Shown here: one piece after another, positions 1 through 5,010 of the stretch
Numbering within the stretch: the first letter of the stretch is position 1
Layout of the letters: every line of letters starts with the position of its first letter
From: Verrucomicrobiota bacterium
Lineage (GTDB): Bacteria > Verrucomicrobiota > Verrucomicrobiia > Verrucomicrobiales > Verrucomicrobiaceae
Assembly (NCBI GenBank): GCA_021413535.1
Contig: JAIOQF010000196.1
Span: 1-5,112, forward strand
Direction: 5' to 3'
DNA length: 5,112 nucleotides
Position numbers and translations under genes: made by a program
Notes under the pieces: model-generated
Seen by the model: only the letters and a program-made list of their open reading frames with translations
What the model was told of the DNA's origin: nothing
The model's database searches: none

Positions 1-1325
1 GACTCCGGGGGAGTGATATCGCCGATGAGCGTATCAATGGCTTCCACATCGTATTCGCGAAGGGCGGCTTCGATGTGCTGGGCGGCCTCGGCTTGACGCT
101 GGCTGCGGGCGCTGAGGAAGTCGAGCACGGTATAATCTTGCGCGCTGTTGCGGAAATAATTTCCGACGAGCGGTTGCAAGACGTGATCGACTAAGTTTTG
201 CAGAGACCCGGCCCGGCTGATGACACGGGGAGCTTCATTGGAGCCGATGTGGATGATCTGGGAAACGTCGAGATTGAAAGCAAAGCCATCCCTGGAGCGC
301 ACGGTGATGCTGTTGAGTTTCGCATCGAAGGCGTGGGCCTCGGTGCGTGTGGCCCAGTTGAGCACGATGTTGGTGGTGGGGACGAGTTCGACTCGTGCGA
401 CACGGGTGTTGATGGGGTGTTTGCCGGGGAGGAGGGGCGTAACCCAGACACCCTTGTGGCCGACGAGCACGAGGTCGCCGTGTTTGAATTCAGCACCGCT
501 CACGTCCTCGTGTGCTTTGCCAACGTAACTGATGACCACGCCGACGTGACCGATAGGGATTTCTACCATCGGCACTTGTTCGACTTGGGCGAACCAAGGA
601 TTGAGGTTCCATTGACCGCTGAGCATGACTTGTTCCTGCAAACCGCGGCGACCGCCGTTGTCGAGGAAGGCTTGAGCATTTTGGAAGTTGTCATGATCGG
701 GCACGAGCGTGCCGGCGATCTCGCCATCGGTGATGGGTGCGCCATCGAGTGCGGTCACAATGCCAACGCGGTCAGGCTCGACGCGCTGGATACGCAGGAG
801 CGCGGGGTTGAGACCTTGTTCGGCGGCATTCCATGAGGTGATCACGGTGAACAACGCGGTGTTGATGCGATATTGTCCTGCGGTGAGGACGGCGAGCTGA
901 CGGCCTTTTTCACCATTGCCCTGCAGGAAGGCGCGGGCATCCTGGAAGTGATTGCACTCCACCGTGCGGGCCAGGATGCGGCCGGGAGGGATGGCCTCGC
1001 CGGCGTTGGAGATGACGAGTGCAAGCTCGCCCTGCGGCACATAGAGCATGGGTGTTTTCAGAATGGAATACTGCCAGCGCCAATAGAAGAAGTGGAGGCC
1101 GGGCGAAAGGGTGTCCGCCTGGTAGCCGGCTTCGCCGCGCAGGGCGATGATTTCTCCGGGCTTGAGATTTCTCAGGCCGAAGCGTTTGATGACGATGCCG
1201 ACATCGCGTTCGCGGATGAAAACGCCGCCTGCCAGGAAGTAGAGGCCGAGGAGCATCAGCGGATATTTAATGAGCGGGAAGGTGATGATCATCCAGAGGA
1301 TGTTGAGTGTTTCGTTCGTGTTCAT
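1..1325 (-). CDS. SPFH/band 7 domain membrane protein, partial (C-terminus beyond left edge)
   Basis: The frame is open from an ATG at 1325 to the window edge: 441 codons, no stop. The start is the first ATG after an in-frame TAA about 20 bases upstream; no Shine-Dalgarno is visible. Residues 1-8 are polar, 9-36 form one hydrophobic membrane segment, then come charged residues (IRERD), suggesting an N-terminally anchored protein. Residues 37-322 contain about four degenerate repeats, each opening with a (V/I)xxxxVGIV-like strand (37, 96, 182, 256). Two of them share FQxAxAFL (127 and 214) followed by GxxGxQ and a Gly-(Q)-(Y/W)-x-(I/L)-N turn. Residues 323-441 match an SPFH core: beta strands (ITVRSRDGFAFNLDVSQIIHI), then an Arg/Gln/Ala/Glu-rich helix ending DTLIGDITPPE. 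SPFH proteins (flotillin, stomatin, HflK/C types) form oligomeric membrane scaffolds; the function of this member is unknown. It lies 152 bases downstream of the zinc-ribbon gene and may share its transcript. Confidence 0.9.
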   Translation of the reverse strand, partial: MNTNETLNILWMIITFPLIKYPLMLLGLYFLAGGVFIRERDVGIVIKRFGLRNLKPGEIIALRGEAGYQADTLSPGLHFFYWRWQYSILKTPMLYVPQGELALVISNAGEAIPPGRILARTVECNHFQDARAFLQGNGEKGRQLAVLTAGQYRINTALFTVITSWNAAEQGLNPALLRIQRVEPDRVGIVTALDGAPITDGEIAGTLVPDHDNFQNAQAFLDNGGRRGLQEQVMLSGQWNLNPWFAQVEQVPMVEIPIGHVGVVISYVGKAHEDVSGAEFKHGDLVLVGHKGVWVTPLLPGKHPINTRVARVELVPTTNIVLNWATRTEAHAFDAKLNSITVRSRDGFAFNLDVSQIIHIGSNEAPRVISRAGSLQNLVDHVLQPLVGNYFRNSAQDYTVLDFLSARSQRQAEAAQHIEAALREYDVEAIDTLIGDITPPE

Positions 1326-1345
1326 GATTTGGGGTAAAGTTAGAG

Positions 1346-1366
1346 GTTATTAGTTATGGGTTATGA
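1346..1366. repeat. Three tandem 7-base units (GTTATNN)
   Basis: GTTATTA, GTTATGG and GTTATGA follow one another with exact 7-base spacing. They lie in the short gap between the cloverleaf repeat and the SPFH start codon. The array is short and could be chance or a relic of repeat expansion. No function can be assigned. Confidence 0.5.
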
Positions 1367-1383
1367 GACACGCAGGCGAGAAA

Positions 1384-1469
1384 GGAGCGCGGACACTGCT
1401 GTCCGCTTCACTTGCGAGGCGGCTGCGCCGCGAAGTGTTTTTGAATGCGGGCAAGAGTGCCCGCGCTCC
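1384..1469. repeat. Cloverleaf-like palindromic intergenic repeat (REP/MITE-like)
   Basis: Three consecutive hairpins are enclosed by a short outer stem. The outer stem is GGAGC (1384-1388) with GCTCC (1465-1469). Hairpin A is GCGGACA-CTGC-TGTCCGC (1389-1406), a perfect 7-bp stem. Hairpin B (1409-1437) pairs CACTT with AAGTG and GGCG with CGCC, with one bulge and one mismatch. Hairpin C is GCGGGCA-AGAG-TGCCCGC (1447-1464), again a perfect 7-bp stem. The element begins 8 bases beyond the zinc-ribbon stop codon and contains no plausible gene. No U-tract follows it on either strand, so it is not a canonical intrinsic terminator. It may still affect mRNA stability or read-through from the zinc-ribbon gene into the SPFH gene. 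Whether it is dispersed in the genome cannot be seen here. Confidence 0.8.
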
Positions 1470-1477
1470 CTTCGATC

Positions 1478-1681
1478 CTACGGCGCCGTCAGTTCAACGC
1501 GGGAGCAATCCGGGCAGCGGTGCGCAATAACGCGACGTGCGCCGTGTCTGAGGGGGGTATAGAGGAAGTTAAAGACTCGTTCGTGCAGGCGCATCAAACG
1601 GCCGGGTTTCAGCTTCGGTATGAAACAGGCTCTGTCGATCAAGCCTTCCTCCATCGGAGTCTGGCAGTTGGGGCATTTCAT
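1478..1681 (-). CDS. Small zinc-ribbon protein (67 aa)
   Basis: The start chosen is the ATG at 1681, because it puts the CPNC knuckle at residues 3-6, typical of small bacterial zinc ribbons that begin MKCPxC. A longer reading from 1762 would add 27 low-complexity residues translated from leader RNA and is unlikely. The second knuckle, CPDC (56-59), completes a Cys4 zinc site; Cys19 is an extra cysteine. Between them lie an acidic stretch (MEEGLID) and a basic, aromatic middle (residues about 22-55). The overall plan, MKCPxC-x-x-MEEG ... H/Y-R-C-x-x-C, resembles small uncharacterised zinc-ribbon families such as DUF6487-type proteins (recalled, not searched). The partner is unknown. It is the first gene behind the c-di-AMP riboswitch, so it is probably a direct target. 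Its start codon lies in an 11-bp inverted repeat that could block translation. Confidence 0.8.
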   Translation of the reverse strand: MKCPNCQTPMEEGLIDRACFIPKLKPGRLMRLHERVFNFLYTPLRHGARRVIAHRCPDCSRVELTAP

Positions 1682-1754
1682 GGTCTCGTTGGCTTGTGCC
1701 ACCCGTTGCGGTTTCCCGCCACGAGCAGCTTGTTGCTGTTGGGGAGACCATGAA
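1677..1754 (-). promoter_or_regulatory. Candidate translational expression platform (start-codon sequestering stem)
   Basis: On the minus-strand RNA, the 11 bases at 1754-1744 (TTCATGGTCTC) are perfectly complementary to 1687-1677 (GAGACCATGAA). The second arm contains the zinc-ribbon start codon. The 56-base loop holds smaller hairpins, including GCGG-GAAA-CCGC (1719-1708) with a GNRA tetraloop and TGGC-ACAA-GCCA (1701-1690). Bases 1747-1742 (TCTCCC) of the first arm could instead pair with 1791-1786 (GGGAGG), the 3' strand of riboswitch stem P1. That would make a ligand-dependent either/or choice. The inverted repeat is seen directly; its regulatory role is inferred. Confidence 0.55.
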
Positions 1755-1784
1755 GCCCGCACCCGCGGACCTCAGAGAGATCGT

Positions 1785-1926
1785 CCCTCCCAATTTGCCT
1801 ACGAGGTTAGCTGACGGGCTGGGCCTTGGAAGTGGCCCCTGCGAGCAGTTACCTGCTCCGTTCGCCCCGTCCTGAGTTCTTGCGTTCTCAGGAGTTCGGT
1901 TCCCCCGCGTCACCCACCAGGAAGGG
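1785..1926 (-). promoter_or_regulatory. c-di-AMP riboswitch (ydaO/yuaA class)
   Basis: Read on the minus strand, the conserved blocks of this class appear in order. CGGGGGAACC is at 1907-1898, GGGGCGAAC at 1868-1860, and the hallmark 3' block containing GTCAGCTAACCTCGTA ends with GGC at 1797. Variable stems lie between them: CCTGAG/CTCAGG (1892-1871), GAGCAG-GTAA-CTGCTC (1858-1843) and GGGCC/GGCCC (1838-1821). Stem P1 is CCCTTCC (1926-1920) with GGGAGGG (1791-1785), six Watson-Crick pairs and one G-U. This class senses cyclic di-AMP and usually turns expression off when ligand is bound. Typical targets are cell-wall hydrolases and potassium or osmolyte transport. Here the first gene downstream is the zinc-ribbon protein, then the SPFH protein. 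No intrinsic terminator follows the aptamer, so translational control is more likely than attenuation. Confidence 0.95.
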
Positions 1927-1950
1927 TAAGTGACCTCGGCTGACAGTGGA

Positions 1951-1978
1951 AGCATCCATCCAGTCCAATTTTTGTCAA
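1951..1978 (-). promoter_or_regulatory. Candidate promoter of the riboswitch transcript
   Basis: A perfect -35 hexamer TTGACA lies at 1978-1973 on the minus strand. A weak -10 candidate, GATGCT at 1956-1951, follows after 16 bases. The predicted transcription start, near 1944, is less than 20 bases before aptamer stem P1 begins, which fits a riboswitch leader. The -10 match is only 3 of 6, so the exact position is uncertain. Confidence 0.45.
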
Positions 1979-1997
1979 ATCGACGACACGCAAGTCC

Positions 1998-2028
1998 TTG
2001 GTATTGAATAGCATTTTGTTTTTATGAT
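1998..2028 (+). promoter_or_regulatory. murI: Weak candidate promoter for murI
   Basis: TATGAT at 2023-2028 is a 5-of-6 match to a sigma-70 -10 box. TTGGTA at 1998-2003 is a 4-of-6 -35 candidate with a long 19-base spacer. This would leave a leader of about 60 bases before the murI ATG at 2094. The region is AT-rich compared with its surroundings, as expected for a promoter, but the evidence is thin. Confidence 0.3.
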
Positions 2029-2093
2029 GGGTAAACAGAGATGAAATGGCACTTGGTTCTTGCGCATTCAACTGGCAGCGAGTTTAGATCGGC

Positions 2094-2909
2094 ATGGCTG
2101 ATTCTGATCGCAATGCACCTCTCGGAGTTTTCGACTCGGGCGTGGGTGGCTTGACCGTGGTTCGCGCGCTGATGGATGTGCTGCCGAACGAATCCATCGT
2201 TTATCTGGGTGACACGGCGCGCCTGCCTTATGGATCGAAGTCGCCGGAGACTATTCGCAAGTTTGCCGTGGAAGATACGCAGTTTCTTTTGTCGAAGGGG
2301 GTGAAAGCCATCGTGATCGCATGCAACACGGCCACGGCTCATGCGCTACCACTTTTACAGAGCCAGTTTCAACTGCCGGTTATCGGTGTGTTGCAGCCGG
2401 GAGTGGAGGCGGCGTTGGCTGATCCGAACTGTCAGCGTGTTGGAATTATCGGCACTTCGGGCACCATCAAGAGCTGTGCGTATCAACATGCGCTGGCGAT
2501 GCGGCGTCCTGATTTGCAGATCGAAGCAGTGGCGACGCCGCTGCTGGTGCCGATGATCGAGGAAGACTGGATCGATCATCCGGCGACCAAGATGATTGTG
2601 CGCGAGTATCTCAAGCCGCTGATGAAACACGGCATGGATACGCTGGTGCTGGGCTGCACGCACTATCCGCTGCTGAAGCCGTTGCTGGCCAGAATACTTA
2701 ATAATCGCGTGCGCTTGGTGGACTCCGCGCTGGTATGCGCGGAACAGGTGCAGGCCATGCTGACGGAGCGGGGCCTGCTGCGGGTGGCCAAGCCCAAGCC
2801 CAAGCCAAAGCTGGATATTTATCTCACCGATTTGAGCGAGCAATTTGAGTCACTGGCGAAACGATTCCTGCGTGCTGATTTCGGCAAGGTGCAGCGAGTG
2901 AGCTTGTGA
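2094..2909 (+). CDS. murI: Glutamate racemase
   Basis: MurI interconverts L- and D-glutamate in the cytoplasm and supplies D-Glu for the peptidoglycan stem peptide (MurD step). The 271-residue product has normal family length and all signature motifs. GVFDSGVGGLTV (11-22) carries the conserved Asp14 and Ser15. LGDTARLPYG follows at 38-47. ACNTA holds catalytic Cys77, and LGCTHYPLL holds catalytic Cys188 with His190. LVDSA is at 208-212. The two cysteines are the acid/base pair in the co-factor-independent Asp/Glu racemase family. An unusual KPKPKPK run (about 233-239), encoded by near-identical 6-base units, precedes the C-terminal helix region. The ATG at 2094 is used because the family motif begins only 10 residues later; the Shine-Dalgarno is weak. 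The gene stands alone on the plus strand, divergent from the riboswitch transcript and convergent with the amidase gene. Confidence 0.97.
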   Translation: MADSDRNAPLGVFDSGVGGLTVVRALMDVLPNESIVYLGDTARLPYGSKSPETIRKFAVEDTQFLLSKGVKAIVIACNTATAHALPLLQSQFQLPVIGVLQPGVEAALADPNCQRVGIIGTSGTIKSCAYQHALAMRRPDLQIEAVATPLLVPMIEEDWIDHPATKMIVREYLKPLMKHGMDTLVLGCTHYPLLKPLLARILNNRVRLVDSALVCAEQVQAMLTERGLLRVAKPKPKPKLDIYLTDLSEQFESLAKRFLRADFGKVQRVSL

Positions 2910-2927
2910 ACGGTGTCAGGTCAGTTT

Positions 2928-3701
2928 CTATTTCTTCCTCTGCTTGCTTTTGGGCTTGCTGCCGGAGGAAACAACTTTCTTGGGCGGAGCAGATTTTTTC
3001 TCCGGCCCTTCTTTTGCTTTCATGGCCTCGTCATGTTTCCGGGCGTGGATCTCACATTTCGCGATGTCAGCTTCGGGCGGGTCGGTATTGATCAGGGGTT
3101 TGATGCGCATCACGCCCAGCGCGATGGCTTCGGCCAGTGCTTCCTGTCCTTCAGGTGAAGTGAGGCGCGATGCTTCCGCCTTGTTGCTGATGAAGCCGCA
3201 TTCGACCAGCACGGCGCTGCCGGCGCTGCGCACGAGGACGGCGTAGTCCTGGTCGGTGCGCAGTCCGCGGTTCTTGCTGCGTAGATTTTCCATCATCGCT
3301 TGCTGGATGGATTCTGCAATGGTGCGGCTGGTTGGACTGTGGCGAAAGGCGTAGATTTCGAAGCCGTTGACATCAAACATGCGCGCTCCATTGAAGTGGA
3401 TGCTGAGCAGAAGGGAATCAGGAAAGAGATTTGCGATTTCGGCGCGCTCATCGAGCGAAATGAAGGCGTCGCAGTGCCGGGTGAGCACGGTCTGGATATG
3501 TTTTTCGCGAAGAATTTTTTCCAGGCGGCGAGCGATGGCGAGGGTGAGATCTTTCTCGGTGACCTTGCGCCATTCGGTTCCTTCATCGTTTCCACCATGG
3601 CCGGGATCAATGACGACCGTCTCAAAGGCGCTGACACTGGCGGTGGCAAGCAGGAGCGACAGCAGTGCCAGCAAGCGATGGATACGCGAAGATGCGTTCA
3701 T
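2928..3701 (-). CDS. Secreted N-acetylmuramoyl-L-alanine amidase (Amidase_3 type)
   Basis: Amidase_3 enzymes are zinc hydrolases that cleave the bond between N-acetylmuramic acid and L-Ala in peptidoglycan. Starting at the ATG at 3701 (257 aa), residues 1-25 form a classic signal peptide: Arg-containing start, Leu-rich core (LLALLSLLLA), VSA before FET. The catalytic set is present: VIDPGHGG with zinc ligand His35, TEKDL with Glu49, SIHFN with His102 and VECGF with catalytic Glu167. NRGLRTDQDYAVLV (144-157) is the usual pre-catalytic stretch. From about residue 201 a non-catalytic, Lys/Ser/Pro-rich basic tail runs to the end and may bind anionic wall or nucleic polymers (inference). An upstream in-frame ATG at 3737 would add 12 residues; a weak AGGA lies before it, so it remains possible. 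The gene follows the LysM gene on the same strand by 58 bases, or 22 from the longer start, suggesting co-transcription. Confidence 0.93.
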   Translation of the reverse strand: MNASSRIHRLLALLSLLLATASVSAFETVVIDPGHGGNDEGTEWRKVTEKDLTLAIARRLEKILREKHIQTVLTRHCDAFISLDERAEIANLFPDSLLLSIHFNGARMFDVNGFEIYAFRHSPTSRTIAESIQQAMMENLRSKNRGLRTDQDYAVLVRSAGSAVLVECGFISNKAEASRLTSPEGQEALAEAIALGVMRIKPLINTDPPEADIAKCEIHARKHDEAMKAKEGPEKKSAPPKKVVSSGSKPKSKQRKK

Positions 3702-3759
3702 GGCGGTGGCTGAAGTTATCACAGAAAAGCTTGCCATTTTCCGGATCCTGAGCTGGAGA

Positions 3760-4011
3760 TCACCTCGGAATTTTTAAAGTCCGTCCGGTGCGAACGACGC
3801 CGGATTTCAAACCGTTGGCGGATTTCAACTTGGAAACCGAAATGCCGTATCGCCGTGCGATCTTTTCCAAGGTGTCGCCCTTCTTGACGACATATCTCGT
3901 GCTTGTCGTTGATTTGGATTTCGTGGGCGCGGCGGTTTTAGTTTTAGTTTTGGATTTGCTGATGGTGCGTCCTCCTTCGATGAAATATATTTTCCCGGAC
4001 GCAGCGCGCAT
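3760..4011 (-). CDS. Small LysM-domain protein (peptidoglycan binding)
   Basis: The frame gives an 83-residue product from an ATG at 4011, four bases beyond the sulfatase stop, so translational coupling is possible. Residues 39-83 are one complete LysM module: RYVVKKGDTLEKIARRYGIS, then the KLKSANGL turn and a terminal GRTLKIPR. LysM modules bind N-acetylglucosamine-containing glycans such as peptidoglycan. Residues 18-38 are a Lys/Ser/Thr-rich linker with KTKTKT repeats encoded by tandem 6-base units. No signal peptide is visible, so export is unclear. The start is uncertain: the only strong Shine-Dalgarno, AAGGAGG at 3977-3971, sits 7 bases before an ATC codon (3963-3961). Starting there would give a 67-residue protein beginning with the Lys-rich linker. 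The frame continues upstream of 4011, but only as a shadow of the sulfatase. It is placed just upstream of the amidase gene and is likely a binding partner or co-regulated protein. Confidence 0.85.
   Translation of the reverse strand: MRAASGKIYFIEGGRTISKSKTKTKTAAPTKSKSTTSTRYVVKKGDTLEKIARRYGISVSKLKSANGLKSGVVRTGRTLKIPR
3971..3977 (-). promoter_or_regulatory. Strong Shine-Dalgarno in front of an ATC codon
   Basis: AAGGAGG on the minus strand is followed after 7 bases by ATC-AGC-AAA, in the LysM frame. It is the best ribosome-binding sequence seen in the window. It sits inside the LysM frame if translation begins at 4011, and in an ideal place for a start at 3963 if ATC, or an unseen ATG variant, is used. 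Confidence 0.5.
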
Positions 4012-4015
4012 CGAA

Positions 4016-4960
4016 TCACTTCTTCGATTTAGCGCGCTGCGGCTTCTCCGGCAAACTCCCAAATTGCTTCTTGTAGAGAGTCCAAAACGGATTCTCAGCG
4101 GCGAGCGGTGCCTTTTCGTTGACCAGCATCGGCACGACGGACTGCCACCATTCTTCGTAGGCGCCCTGCATTTCTCCGACGACCTGCGGGTTCTGCGCTG
4201 CGATGTCGTTTTGTTCGCCGTGATCGTTTCGGAGGTTGAACAGCATCCACTCCGGCTGGTTCTTCTTCGAGATGGACACGAGGTGGTAATCCGCGGTGCG
4301 CACGCTACAGTTGACATACTTGCCGGTTTCCGGCGGTGCATCCTTGGCCCAGCGACCGACGTGAGTGAAGAGCGTGCGTGATGGCCATACGGTGGCGGGA
4401 TTTTCCAGCAGTGGAACGAGGCTGCGGCCTTCGATTTGTTTCATCGCCTTGTCTGGTAAGGTCGCGCCTGCGATCTCGGCGATAGTGGAAAAGAAGTCGA
4501 TGTGCGCGGTGAGCTTGGTGCAATCGGCGGGCTTCAGGGTGCCGGGCCAGCGCCAGAACGAACTGGCCCGGGTGCCGCCGAGAAAGGGCGTGACCTTCGC
4601 GCCCCGCATCCCAGCGTTGAAGATGTTCACGCCACCGGTGCCGCCGTTGTCGTTCATGAAAACGATGAGCGTGTCTTTTTCAATGCCCCACTCTTTGAGC
4701 CGGGACAGCAGGCGACCGATGTTGTCGTCGATATTGGCGATCATGCCAAAAAATTTGGCCTCGTTGCTGCCGGGCACTTTATCCTTGTAACGCGCCTCGT
4801 CTTCAGGGCGGACACTGAGCGGCGTATGCGGAGCATTGGTCGGGATGTAGCAATAGAATGGCTGCTTTCCTTTCACGCCTTCGATCCACTTGGTCGCCTG
4901 GGTGAAGAAGACATCGGTGCAATAGCCTTCGGTTTTTTCGAATTTGCCGTTGTGTACCCA
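4016..4960 (-). pseudogene. Sulfatase-family remnant, N-terminal half missing
   Basis: About 312 residues of a sulfatase of the arylsulfatase type are readable from near 4954 to the TGA at 4016-4018. Seen in order are HNGKFEKTEGYCTDVFF, the YIPTNAPHTPL motif, the FMNDNGG metal-site motif, the MRGAK...GGTR substrate-site region, the DFFSTIAEIAGA helix and a normal C-terminus with a basic tail (KPQRAKSKK). Intact family members are usually well over 400 residues and carry the C-x-P-S-R formylglycine site and first Asp pair in the N-terminal half. All of that is absent. Upstream of 4955 the frame leaves sulfatase sequence and hits a TGA at 4994-4996. The first usable start in the remnant is a GTG at 4876, which would give a 286-residue product without the catalytic residue. 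The remnant is therefore probably inactive, although its reading frame has not yet decayed, so the truncation may be recent. A misassembly at the junction would look the same. Confidence 0.8.
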
Positions 4961-4961
4961 C

Positions 4962-4977
4962 CGAAGCTCCTGCTTCG
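4962..4977. repeat. Perfect palindrome next to the sulfatase break
   Basis: CGAAGC-TCCT-GCTTCG forms a perfect 6-bp hairpin with a four-base loop. It lies within about 10 bases of the point where sulfatase homology ends and about 34 bases before the start of the next plus-strand gene. It resembles the core of dispersed REP-like elements. There is no U-tract, so a terminator is not supported. Confidence 0.6.
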
Positions 4978-5010
4978 TCCTAGGGATGAACGCTCAACTT
5001 TACATTTTTA

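Noticed and set aside
198..836. Long plus-strand open frame (212 codons), with a similar one at 873-1337
   Set aside because: Both lie antisense to the SPFH gene, whose minus-strand frame is open for all 441 codons and shows recognisable SPFH sequence. The plus-strand translations show no family motif.
1384..1469. Intrinsic terminator for the zinc-ribbon gene
   Set aside because: Stable hairpins are present but no U-tract follows on either strand, and the three-hairpin layout fits a repeat element better.
1742..1791. Transcription-attenuation terminator downstream of the riboswitch
   Set aside because: No GC-rich hairpin followed by a run of U is present between the aptamer and the zinc-ribbon start codon.
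1569..1955. Minus-strand open frame of 128 codons
   Set aside because: It runs through the conserved c-di-AMP aptamer and is out of frame with the zinc-ribbon gene. RNA conservation explains this stretch better than coding.
2355..2843. Minus-strand open frame of 162 codons opposite murI
   Set aside because: It is antisense to a clear glutamate racemase with all catalytic motifs and has no recognisable domain of its own.
4012..4341. Upstream extension of the LysM frame, giving a 193-residue product
   Set aside because: The extra 110 residues are Arg/Ser/Thr-rich and overlap the sulfatase C-terminus in another frame. Only the last 83 residues or fewer look like a real protein.
4962..4977. Terminal inverted repeat of an insertion sequence
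   Set aside because: Only one short palindrome is seen, with no transposase gene, no matching distal end and no target-site duplication in the window.
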